From NCBI RefSeq assembly GCF_010728325.1, contig NZ_AP022570.1, forward strand, positions 5,456,001 through 5,520,000: a stretch of DNA of 64,000 nucleotides, in the 5' to 3' direction. The position numbers were made by a program, and so were the translations under genes. Below are positions 45,685 through 54,678 of this stretch, in pieces. Source of the DNA: Mycolicibacterium poriferae (GTDB lineage: Bacteria > Actinomycetota > Actinomycetes > Mycobacteriales > Mycobacteriaceae). Numbering within the stretch: the stretch's first letter is position 1; the number at the start of each line of letters is the position of its first letter. A model generated the notes under the pieces. The model worked only from the letters and a program-made list of their open reading frames with translations, was not told the DNA's origin and did not search any database.

Positions 45685-47154
45685 TTACTGCGCTGCTGTG
45701 GCGATGGCCTTGATCTCGAGGTATTCCTCGAACCCGGCCAGGCCCATCTCCCTGCCGATGCCGGACTGCTTGTAGCCACCGAACGGCATGTCCGCCGAAT
45801 ACCAGACGCCACCGTTGACGTTGACGGTGCCGACGCGCATCCGGGCGGCGATGCCGGCGGCCCGGTCGGCATCGGCCGAGAACACGGTGCCCGACAGCCC
45901 GTACGGCGAGTCGTTGGCGATGCGCAGGGCGTCGTCGTCGCCGTCGTGGGCGATGACGGTCAGCACCGGACCGAAGATCTCCTCCCGGGCCACCTTGGCG
46001 GTGTTGTCCAGCCCGGCGATCACCGTCGGCTCGATGAAGAAGCCGGTGTCCCGGCTCGCGGGACGCCCTCCGCCGCAGGCGAACCGGCCGCCCTCGGCGC
46101 TCGCCGAATCGAGGTAGCCCTGCACCCGGTCGCGTTGGCGCTCGGAGATCAGCGGGCCGCAGATCGTGCCCGCGTCGTTCGGATCCCCGGGCTTGAGACC
46201 ACCCATGGTGGCGGCGGCCGCTTCCACGGCCTCGTCGTACCGGTTCCGCGGTACCACCAGGCGGGTGGTTATCGCGCAGCCCTGGCCGGCATGCATCGAC
46301 GCGGTGAAGGCCGCCATCGAGCACGCTCCGGCGAGGTCGGCGTCGTCGAGCACGAGGAACGCCGACTTGCCGCCGAGTTCGAGGAACACCTTCTTCAACG
46401 TCGCCGCGCCGTCGGCCATCACGGTCCGGCCGGTGTTGGTCGACCCGGTGAACGACACCATGTCGACCCTGGGATCCTTCGACAGCAGCGCACCGACGCT
46501 GTGATCGCTCGCGGTGACGATGTTGACGACACCCGCCGGAAAGTCGGTGTGCTCGGCGACCAGTTCGCCGAGAACTGCCGCAGCCCACGGCGTGTCCGGA
46601 GCAGGCTTGAGCACCAACGTGTTTCCCGCCGCCAGCGCGGGACCGATCTTGGCGAGGTTGATCTGGTGCGGGAAGTTCCACGGCGTGATCGCGCCGACGA
46701 CCCCGACGGCTTCGCGCGCGATGGTGCGGCGGGTCTTGATGCCCATCGGTGAGGCGATCCCGAGGTCACTGGACCACTGGTAGGACTCGGCGGTGTCGGC
46801 GCAGAAGCTCAGGTCCTCGACAGGTCCCTCGAGCTGCGCGGCCGAGGTCAGCATCCGGGGTGCGCCGACCTCGGCGATGGTCAGCTCCCGAAGGTCCTCG
46901 ATGTGGTCACGCATCGCCTGCTGCAGCTGACGCAGGCAACGCACCCGCAGCTCGGTGTTCGTCGACCAGTCCGTGTCGTCGAACGCCCGCCGCGCCGCCG
47001 CGATGGCCGCACCCATGTCCTCGGCGCTCGCATCGGCTGCAACGCCCAGCGTTTCCTCGGTGGCGGGATTGGCTGTGGGGAAGGTGCCCGCACTGCCGGT
47101 GACGAGCTTGCCGTCGATGAGCAGCCGGCTCTCGCGATCGGCCAGGATTGCCAT
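45685..47154 (-). CDS. aldA: NAD-dependent aldehyde dehydrogenase
   Basis: 489 residues. Family motifs: GVVGAITPWNFPHQI near residue 150 (PWNF), VSFTGSTNTGRTV near 230, FLELGGKSAFLVLDD near 255 (catalytic Glu), HAGQGCAITTRLVV near 285 (catalytic Cys) and EEIFGPVLTV near 385. ATG 47154 is preceded by GGAGGTGGG at good spacing. Ortholog of Rv0768. First gene of an operon with SDR, HIBADH-like and CMD-like genes, divergent from a TetR gene with which it shares palindromic operators. Confidence 0.93.
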   Translation of the reverse strand: MAILADRESRLLIDGKLVTGSAGTFPTANPATEETLGVAADASAEDMGAAIAAARRAFDDTDWSTNTELRVRCLRQLQQAMRDHIEDLRELTIAEVGAPRMLTSAAQLEGPVEDLSFCADTAESYQWSSDLGIASPMGIKTRRTIAREAVGVVGAITPWNFPHQINLAKIGPALAAGNTLVLKPAPDTPWAAAVLGELVAEHTDFPAGVVNIVTASDHSVGALLSKDPRVDMVSFTGSTNTGRTVMADGAATLKKVFLELGGKSAFLVLDDADLAGACSMAAFTASMHAGQGCAITTRLVVPRNRYDEAVEAAAATMGGLKPGDPNDAGTICGPLISERQRDRVQGYLDSASAEGGRFACGGGRPASRDTGFFIEPTVIAGLDNTAKVAREEIFGPVLTVIAHDGDDDALRIANDSPYGLSGTVFSADADRAAGIAARMRVGTVNVNGGVWYSADMPFGGYKQSGIGREMGLAGFEEYLEIKAIATAAQ

Positions 47155-47177
47155 CCCACCTCCTGTGTCGGGAATCT

Positions 47178-47189
47178 GGACAACTGTCC
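47178..47189. promoter_or_regulatory. Palindrome GGACA-N2-TGTCC at the aldA promoter
   Basis: GGACA-AC-TGTCC, perfect 5-bp arms, 24-35 bases before the aldA ATG and just downstream of a possible -10 (TATCGT, minus strand, 47206-47211). The same palindrome occurs at the start of the divergent tetR, which suggests a shared operator. Confidence 0.5.
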
Positions 47190-47316
47190 GAGATAGTCGT
47201 TTCGAACGATAGTCCCCGAGCATCGGACGAATCAAGGCCGGACGTGACGCAATTCGACTAGATGCCGCTCAACTGCATATTCATCCCGACACTTGCCGGA
47301 TGGCGACAGGGTCCGC

Positions 47317-47322
47317 TAGCTT
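47317..47322 (+). promoter_or_regulatory. -10 box of the tetR-cyp123 operon, leaderless
   Basis: TAGCTT, 6 bases before GTG 47329. TTGCCG at 47293-47298 is a plausible -35 with 18-base spacing. Confidence 0.55.
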
Positions 47323-47335
47323 GGACAGGTGTCCA
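47322..47335. promoter_or_regulatory. Palindrome TGGACA-N2-TGTCCA over the tetR transcription start
   Basis: TGGACA-GG-TGTCCA has perfect 6-bp arms and covers the predicted start site and GTG of tetR. With the copy at 47178-47189 it is the likely autoregulatory operator. Confidence 0.5.
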
Positions 47336-47925
47336 GTGATGCTGTTGCTGCGCTCACAGATCCGACGCAGGGACCACCGCGCAACCGGCGGCAGGAAGAA
47401 ACGTTCCGCAAGGTGCTCTCCGCCGGGATCGAGATGCTGCGCGAATCGTCCTACGCGGACCTGACGGTGCGTGCCGTGGCAGCCCGGGCGAAAGTGGCCC
47501 CGGCAACGGCGTACACCTACTTCTCGTCGAAGAACCACCTCATCGCCGAGGTCTACCTCGACCTGATTCGCAAGGTCGACTACTTCACGGATGTCAACGA
47601 CACGACTAGCAGCCGGGTCGAGAAGACCCTGCGGGCGATGGCGCTGACGGTCGCCGACGAACCGGAGGTCGCCGCGGCGTGCACGACGGCGCTGTTGTCC
47701 GGCAATGACGCAGCGGTGCGCACGGTGCGGGAGCGTATCGGCGGCGAGATCCACCGCCGCATCCGGGCCGCGGTCGGCCCGGACCCGGACCCTCGAACCC
47801 TGGCCGCGCTGGAGATGACGTTCTTCGGTGCGCTGGTCAATGCCGGCAGCGGCGCATTCACCTACCACCAGATCGCCGATCGCCTGAGCTACGTGGTCGG
47901 TCTCATCGTCGGAGACGATAAATGA
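47329..47925 (+). CDS. TetR-family regulator of the aldA/cyp123 loci (Rv0767c-like)
   Basis: 198 residues. ETFRKVLSAGIEMLRESSYADLTVRAVAARAK leads to VAPATAYTYFSSKNHLIAEVYL, the TAYTYFSSK recognition-helix signature. Located between two divergent catabolic operons, with a GGACA-N2-TGTCC palindrome at each promoter, so it probably represses both. GTG 47329 is leaderless. Its last codons (VGDDK-stop) are repeated three times downstream as short ORFs leading to cyp123. Confidence 0.9.
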   Translation: MSSDAVAALTDPTQGPPRNRRQEETFRKVLSAGIEMLRESSYADLTVRAVAARAKVAPATAYTYFSSKNHLIAEVYLDLIRKVDYFTDVNDTTSSRVEKTLRAMALTVADEPEVAAACTTALLSGNDAAVRTVRERIGGEIHRRIRAAVGPDPDPRTLAALEMTFFGALVNAGSGAFTYHQIADRLSYVVGLIVGDDK

Positions 47926-48011
47926 GACCGAGCGTCGGAGACGATAAATGAGGCCCAGCGTCGGAGACGATAAATGAAACCGAGCGTCGGAGAGGACAAA
48001 TGACCGTCAGC
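47908..48011. repeat. 26-bp tandem repeats joining tetR to cyp123
   Basis: Three near-identical units at 47908-47933, 47934-47959 and 47960-47985 and a diverged fourth at 47986-48011. Each carries GTCGGAGACGATAAATGA: an SD-like GGAG, then an overlapping ATG and TGA. The first unit holds the tetR stop, the fourth the cyp123 start. Confidence 0.92.
47922..48003 (+). other. Chain of three nine-codon ORFs coupling tetR to cyp123
   Basis: ORFs at 47922-47951 (MRPSVGDDK), 47948-47977 (MRPSVGDDK) and 47974-48003 (MKPSVGEDK). The first ATG overlaps the tetR TGA, each stop overlaps the next ATG, and the last TGA overlaps the cyp123 ATG at 48000. Each ATG has GGAG seven bases upstream. Translation of the peptides is inferred from this regular layout. 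Confidence 0.6.
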
Positions 48012-49217
48012 GACGTCAAGCTCGACCCGTACGACTACGACTTCCACGAGGATCCGTACCCGTACTACCAGCGGCTGCGCGACGAGGCGCCGCTGTACCG
48101 CAACGAGGAGCTGGGGTTCTGGGCGCTCTCGCGGCACCAGGACGTGCTGCAGGGTTTCCGTAACAGCACGACGTTGTCGAACAAGTTCGGTGTCTCACTG
48201 GATCCTGCGTCGCGCGGCCCGCATGCGTCGAAGACGATGTCCTTTCTCGCCATGGATGATCCGGACCATCTGCGGCTGCGCACGCTGGTGTCCAAGGGGT
48301 TCACGCCGCGGCGCATCCGCGAGCTGGAGCCGCGGGTGACCGAGATCGCGACCCGCCACCTCGACGCGATGTTGGAGAAGGTCCGCAGCAGCGACACCGC
48401 CGGCACAGTCGACTTCGTCGACGAGTTCGCCGGCAAGCTGCCCATGGACGTCATCTCCGAGCTGATGGGCGTGCCGGAGGCCGACCGGGTACAGGTCCGG
48501 GCGTGGGCCGACGGGGTGATGCACCGCGAGGAAGGTGTCACCGATGTGCCCGCGGCGGCGGTGGAAGCGTCACTGAACCTGATCGTCTACTACCAGTCGA
48601 TGGTGGCCGAACGGCGCAAGCAGCTGACCGATGACTTGACCTCGGCACTGCTGGAAGCCGAGATCGACGGTGACCGCCTCACCGATGACGAGGTCCTCGG
48701 GTTCATGTTCCTGATGGTCATCGCGGGAAACGAGACGACCACCAAACTCCTTGCCAACGCGGCGTTCTGGGGTCACCACAACCCCGACCAGCTCACCGCT
48801 GTCTACGACGACCTGGACCGCGTCCCGCTGTGGGTCGAGGAGACCCTGCGCTACGACACGTCCAGCCAGATCCTTGCCCGCACCGTCGCTGGCGGACTGA
48901 CGCTGTATGACACCACCATCCCGGATGGCGACGTCGTGCTGCTGCTACCCGGTTCTGCGCACCGCGACGAGCGGGCGTTCGAGAGCCCCGACGACTACGT
49001 GATCGGACGGGAGATCGGCTCGAAGCTGATGAGTTTCGGCAGCGGGGCCCACTTCTGTCTCGGCGCGCACCTTGCCCGGATGGAGGCCCGGGTGGCGCTG
49101 GCCGAGTTGTTCAAGCGAATCAGCGGATACGAGGTGGACGAGGCCAACGCCGTCCGCGTCCACTCCAGCAACGTCCGGGGATTCGCACACCTTCCCATCA
49201 CTGTCCAGCTTCGCTGA
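48000..49217 (+). CDS. cyp123: Cytochrome P450, CYP123 family
   Basis: 405 residues. Landmarks: FMFLMVIAGNETTTKLLANA (I-helix, about 238), EETLRYD (ExxR, about 280), heme loop FGSGAHFCLGAHLARMEA (axial Cys about 350). The operon position next to an SDR and cyp51 matches CYP123 (Rv0766c). Substrate not established to my knowledge. ATG 48000 overlaps the last mini-ORF stop and is preceded by GGAGAGG. Confidence 0.92.
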   Translation: MTVSDVKLDPYDYDFHEDPYPYYQRLRDEAPLYRNEELGFWALSRHQDVLQGFRNSTTLSNKFGVSLDPASRGPHASKTMSFLAMDDPDHLRLRTLVSKGFTPRRIRELEPRVTEIATRHLDAMLEKVRSSDTAGTVDFVDEFAGKLPMDVISELMGVPEADRVQVRAWADGVMHREEGVTDVPAAAVEASLNLIVYYQSMVAERRKQLTDDLTSALLEAEIDGDRLTDDEVLGFMFLMVIAGNETTTKLLANAAFWGHHNPDQLTAVYDDLDRVPLWVEETLRYDTSSQILARTVAGGLTLYDTTIPDGDVVLLLPGSAHRDERAFESPDDYVIGREIGSKLMSFGSGAHFCLGAHLARMEARVALAELFKRISGYEVDEANAVRVHSSNVRGFAHLPITVQLR

Positions 49218-49229
49218 AAGGTACCGGCA

Positions 49230-50050
49230 ATGCCTCGTTTTGACCCGCTGCCCGACCGCCGGCCCGCGCTGGTGGCCGGCGCCTCGTCCGGCATCGGCGC
49301 GGCCACCGCTATCGACCTCGCAGCCCGCGGCTTCCCGGTTGCACTGGGTGCCCGCCGGGTGGAGAAGTGCCAGGAGCTCGTCGAGGCAATCCGCGGCGAC
49401 GGCGGCGAGGCCATCGCGGTTCATCTCGATGTCACCGACCCCGACTCGGTGAAGGCGTGCGTCGAACAGACCACGGCCGAGCTGGGCGACATCGAGGTGC
49501 TCGTCGCCGGGGCCGGTGACACCTACTTCGGCAAGCTGGACGCGATCAGTACCGAGCAGTTCGAGTCACAGATACAGATCCACCTGATCGGTGCCAACCG
49601 GGTTGCCACCGCGGTGCTGCCCGGCATGATCGAACGCCAGCGCGGTGACCTGATCTTCGTCGGCTCGGACGTGGCGTTGCGCCAGCGTCCGCACATGGGA
49701 GCCTACGGCGCGGCCAAGGCAGCGCTGGTCGCGATGGTCACCAACCTGCAGATGGAGCTGGAAGGCACCGGGGTGCGCGCGTCGATCGTGCACCCTGGTC
49801 CGACGAAGACCGGGATGGGCTGGAGCCTGCCCGCCGAGCTCATCGGGCCCGCTCTCGAGGACTGGGCCAAGTGGGGTCAGGCCCGGCACGACTATTTCCT
49901 GCGTGCCTCGGATCTGGCGCGTGCCATCACCTTCGTCGCCGAAACCCCGCGCGGCGGCTTCATCGCCAATATGGAGCTGCAGCCCGAGGCGCCGTTGACC
50001 ACGACGACCGACCGGCAGAAGCTCAAGCTCGAAGAGGGAGGACTGGACTC

Positions 50051-50054
<4 letters not shown>
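49230..50054 (+). CDS. Short-chain dehydrogenase (Rv0765c-like)
   Basis: 274 residues. ALVAGASSGIGAATAIDLAARG (cofactor motif), GARRVEKCQELVE after strand 2 (Arg, NADP preference), LVAGAGDTYFG, FVGSDVALRQ (Ser) and YGAAKAALVA (Tyr-Lys). Lies between cyp123 and cyp51, probably oxidising or reducing the P450 product. ATG 49230, AAAGG upstream. Its TGA overlaps the cyp51 GTG. Confidence 0.9.
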
Positions 50055-51620
<1,566 letters not shown>

Positions 51621-51622
51621 GA

Positions 51623-52162
51623 ATGGCGTCACGCGAGCAATTGGAGGACTGGGTCGAGCGGTGGTTGCAGGCCAACCGCGACGCCGAAGCGGCTGGCGAC
51701 TGGAAACCCATGGCGGACTTCTACACCGACGACGCGACCTACGGCTGGAACATCGGCCCGAAGGAAGACGTCATGTGCGTCAACAAGGACGAGATCCGCG
51801 ACGTCGCGCTCGGCTTGGAGATGGAAGGCCTGGAGAACTGGGTCTACGAGTACCAGAAGGTCCTGATCGACGAGAAGCAGAACGAGATCGTGGGCTTCTG
51901 GAAGCAGATCGCCCACAAGTCCGACGGGACCCGCGACGAGATCTACGGCATCGGCGGTAGCTGGTTCCGGTTGAACGACCAATTGCTCATCGAGTGGCAG
52001 CGCGACTTCTTCGACTTCGGTCACGTGCAGAAGGCGTTCATGAAGTTGATCGAGTCCGGTGACCTGACGCCGACGATGCAGAAGCGCATCGAGCGGTCGC
52101 TCGCCGGGGAGAAGTTGCCCGGTTACTACCCCCTGGGCGAGGCCCCCGTCCCGATTTGGTGA
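51623..52162 (+). CDS. SnoaL/NTF2-like protein (Rv0762c-like)
   Basis: 179 residues. WVERWLQANRDAEAAGDWKPMADFYTDDATYGWN (in parts: ADFYTDDATYGWNIG) and the Trp/Asp-rich IEWQRDFFDFGHVQKAF suggest an NTF2-fold (SnoaL-like) protein. No clear catalytic set, so enzyme or binding role is open. AAGGAG sits just before ATG 51623, two bases after the ferredoxin stop. Confidence 0.8.
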   Translation: MASREQLEDWVERWLQANRDAEAAGDWKPMADFYTDDATYGWNIGPKEDVMCVNKDEIRDVALGLEMEGLENWVYEYQKVLIDEKQNEIVGFWKQIAHKSDGTRDEIYGIGGSWFRLNDQLLIEWQRDFFDFGHVQKAFMKLIESGDLTPTMQKRIERSLAGEKLPGYYPLGEAPVPIW

Positions 52163-52170
52163 GCACACCA

Positions 52171-52186
52171 CCAAGCAGTTGCTTGG
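52171..52186. terminator. Hairpin after the Rv0762c-like gene
   Basis: CCAAGCA-GT-TGCTTGG, perfect 7-bp arms, starts 9 bases after the stop codon. It may pause or attenuate transcription before adhB; there is no T-tract, so it could also be a protein-binding palindrome. Confidence 0.4.
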
Positions 52187-52205
52187 GGGCGTTGTGATGT
52201 GGCTA

Positions 52206-52239
52206 ACTAGAGCCTCTAGTCTGGAACCAAGAGCTCTAG
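52206..52239. promoter_or_regulatory. Palindromic cluster upstream of adhB
   Basis: ACTAGA-GCC-TCTAGT (52206-52220) is a perfect 15-bp inverted repeat. CTAGAGC (52207-52213) is also complementary to GCTCTAG (52233-52239). The cluster ends 15 bases before the adhB ATG and may be an operator. Confidence 0.45.
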
Positions 52240-52254
52240 CCGAAAGCAGGAGAT

Positions 52255-53385
52255 ATGAAGACCAAAGGCGCTCTGATCTGGGAGTTCAACCAGCCTTGGA
52301 CCATCCAGGAGATCGAGATCGGCGACCCCGTCAAGGACGAGGTCAAGATCCAGATGGAAGCCGCGGGCATGTGCCACTCGGACCATCACCTGGTCACCGG
52401 AGACATCCCGATGGCCGGCTTCCCGGTGCTCGGAGGCCATGAGGGCGCCGGGATCGTCACCGAGGTGGGCCCGGGGGTGGAAGGCCTCGAGCCGGGCGAC
52501 CACGTGGTGCTGTCGTTCATCCCGTCGTGCGGCTCGTGCCCGTCGTGCCAGGCCGGGATGCGCAACCTGTGCGACCTGGGTGCGATGCTGCTGCAGGGCA
52601 CAGCGGTCTCCGACAACACCCACCGCATCCACGCCACCGACGGCACGCCCGTCATCCCGATGACGCTGCTGGGCACCTTCAGCCCGTACATGGTCGTGCA
52701 CAAGAGCTCGGTCGTGAAGATCGATCCGTCCATCCCGTTCGAGGTGGCCTGCCTGGTCGGGTGCGGTGTGACCACCGGTTACGGCTCGGCGGTGCGCAGC
52801 GCCGACGTCCGGCCCGGCGACGACGTCGTCATCGCCGGCGTTGGCGGTGTCGGCATGGGTGCGTTGCAGGGCGCGCTGAACGCCGGTGCGCGCAACATCT
52901 TCGCCGTCGACCCGGTCGAGTGGAAGCGTGACCAGGCACTGAAGTTCGGCGCCACGCACGCCTACCCCGACATCGTCAGCGCGATGATAGGCGTGGCCGA
53001 GGTCACCGAGGGCCGGATGGCGTCCAAGACGATCATCACCACCGGTGAGCTCAAGGGTGAGGAGATCGACAACTACCTCAACATCACCGCCAAGGGCGGC
53101 ACCTGTGTGGTCACCGCGGTCGCCAACATGGCGAGCTCCGATGTCACGCTGAACCTGTCCATGCTGACGCTGCTGCAGAAGAACCTGCAGGGCACCATCT
53201 TCGGTGGCGGCAACCCGCACTTCGACATCCCGCAGCTGCTGTCGATGTACAAGGCGGGCCGGTTGAACCTGGACGACATGGTGACTCGGCAGTACAAGCT
53301 CGAGCAGATCAACGAGGGTTACCGGGACATGCTCGAGGGCAAGAACATCCGCGGCGTCATCCGCTACACCGACGCCGATCGGTAG
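52255..53385 (+). CDS. adhB: NDMA-dependent-type zinc alcohol dehydrogenase (Rv0761c-like)
   Basis: 376 residues. Zinc MDR: catalytic-zinc ligands in AGMCHSDHH and LGGHEGAG, structural cysteines in SCGSCPSCQAGMRNLCDLG, and cofactor motif VIAGVGGVGMGALQGA near residue 195. Mycobacterial AdhB-type enzymes fall in the nicotinoprotein/NDMA-dependent class III-like group and oxidise various alcohols. ATG 52255 with AGGAGA. It probably has its own control through the upstream palindromes. Confidence 0.9.
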   Translation: MKTKGALIWEFNQPWTIQEIEIGDPVKDEVKIQMEAAGMCHSDHHLVTGDIPMAGFPVLGGHEGAGIVTEVGPGVEGLEPGDHVVLSFIPSCGSCPSCQAGMRNLCDLGAMLLQGTAVSDNTHRIHATDGTPVIPMTLLGTFSPYMVVHKSSVVKIDPSIPFEVACLVGCGVTTGYGSAVRSADVRPGDDVVIAGVGGVGMGALQGALNAGARNIFAVDPVEWKRDQALKFGATHAYPDIVSAMIGVAEVTEGRMASKTIITTGELKGEEIDNYLNITAKGGTCVVTAVANMASSDVTLNLSMLTLLQKNLQGTIFGGGNPHFDIPQLLSMYKAGRLNLDDMVTRQYKLEQINEGYRDMLEGKNIRGVIRYTDADR

Positions 53386-53393
53386 GCCCTCCG

Positions 53394-53825
53394 ATGACCG
53401 AGACCGCCACCCAGTCACCCGTCGTTGCGGCGTCGCAGGGGTCGTGGCGCTGCGTGCAGACCGGCGACAAGGACGGCTGGCTGGCCCTGATGGCCGATGA
53501 CGTCGTTCTCGAGGATCCGATCGGCGAGGCGGTAACCAACCCGGACGGCACCGGGGTGCGGGGCAAGGCCGCGGTGGCGGAGTTCTACGACACCAACATC
53601 GGGCCCAACCAACTTCGCATCACCTGCGAGGAGACGTTTCCGTCCAGCAGCCCCACCGAGATCGCCTACATCCTGGTGCTCGAGACGACGTTCCCGAACG
53701 GGTTCGTCGCCACGGTGCGGGGTGTGTTCACCTACCGGGTCAACGACGCCGGCCTGATCACGAACCTGCGCGGCTACTGGAACATGGACGCGATGACGTT
53801 CACCCAACCGGAGGGTGCGGATTAG
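53394..53825 (+). CDS. Ketosteroid isomerase-like (SnoaL fold) protein, Rv0760c
   Basis: 143 residues. SQGSWRCVQTGDKDGWLALMADDVVLEDPIGEA (in parts: GWLALMADDVVLEDPIG) is the KSI/NTF2-like N-terminus with the usual Asp/Glu. FTYRVNDAGLITNLRGYWNMD ends the fold. The tuberculosis homolog has a KSI-like structure and binds steroids, from memory; isomerase activity is not assumed. It lies 8 bases after adhB and overlaps the next SDR by 11 bases. Confidence 0.88.
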   Translation: MTETATQSPVVAASQGSWRCVQTGDKDGWLALMADDVVLEDPIGEAVTNPDGTGVRGKAAVAEFYDTNIGPNQLRITCEETFPSSSPTEIAYILVLETTFPNGFVATVRGVFTYRVNDAGLITNLRGYWNMDAMTFTQPEGAD

Positions 53826-54678
53826 CGGGCTGCTGTCGGGCCGCGGCGCCGTTGTCGTCGGCGGCACCCGCGGCATCGGGCTGGCGGTGGCCGAACTGCT
53901 CGCGTCCCTGGGCGCGGGCGTCGTGGTCAACGGGCGCGACGACACGTCCGCCGACGAGGCCGCGCGCCGCATCCCCGGTGCGGTCGCGCTGGCCGGCTCC
54001 CCCGCCGACCCGTCCGTCGCCGAGGCTCTCATCGCCACCTGCGCCGACGAGTTCGACAGTGTCGACATCCTGGTCAACTGCGCCGGCACGGCCGAGCCAC
54101 CCGGCTCGTCGATCCTGAACATCACCAGTGCCCAGTTCCACGAACTGCTGGATGCGCACCTGGGCACCACGTTCGAGACGTGCCGCGCCGCCGCGCCGAG
54201 AATGGTCGCGCAGGGTCGCGGCGCGATCGTCAACACCAGTTCGTTCGCGTTCCTCGGCGACTACGGCGGGACTGGCTACCCGGCGGGCAAAGGCGCAGTC
54301 AATTCCCTGACGCTGGCGATCGCGGCCGAACTGAAGGAACACCGGGTGCGGGCCAACGTGGTGTGCCCGGGCGCGAAGACCCGGTTGTCCAGCGGCGCGG
54401 AGTACGAGGAACACATCACCGCGCTCAACCGGCGCGGCCTGCTCGACGACGTCAGCTTCGCGGGCGCCATGGATGCGGGTCCGCCCGAGTACGTCGCCCC
54501 GACCTATGCCTACCTGGCCAGCGATCTGACCGAGGACATCAGCGGCCAGATCTTCATCGCCGCAGGAGGATTCGTCGGGCGGTTCGCGCGCCAGACGCCG
54601 GACATCGTCGCCTACCGCGACCACCACGGCGCACCGCCGTGGACGGTGCAGGAGATCGCGGCGCAGATCACACCGTAG
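53815..54678 (+). CDS. Short-chain dehydrogenase
   Basis: 287 residues. VVVGGTRGIGLAVAELLASLG (cofactor), LVNCAGTAEPPG, NTSSFAFLGD (Ser) and GYPAGKGAVN (Tyr-Lys) make a complete SDR triad. GTG 53815 lies inside the preceding KSI-like gene (11-bp overlap), so it is coupled to it. Last gene of the cyp123-cyp51-adhB run; it overlaps the convergent acyl-CoA ligase by 11 bases. Confidence 0.88.
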   Translation: MRISGLLSGRGAVVVGGTRGIGLAVAELLASLGAGVVVNGRDDTSADEAARRIPGAVALAGSPADPSVAEALIATCADEFDSVDILVNCAGTAEPPGSSILNITSAQFHELLDAHLGTTFETCRAAAPRMVAQGRGAIVNTSSFAFLGDYGGTGYPAGKGAVNSLTLAIAAELKEHRVRANVVCPGAKTRLSSGAEYEEHITALNRRGLLDDVSFAGAMDAGPPEYVAPTYAYLASDLTEDISGQIFIAAGGFVGRFARQTPDIVAYRDHHGAPPWTVQEIAAQITP

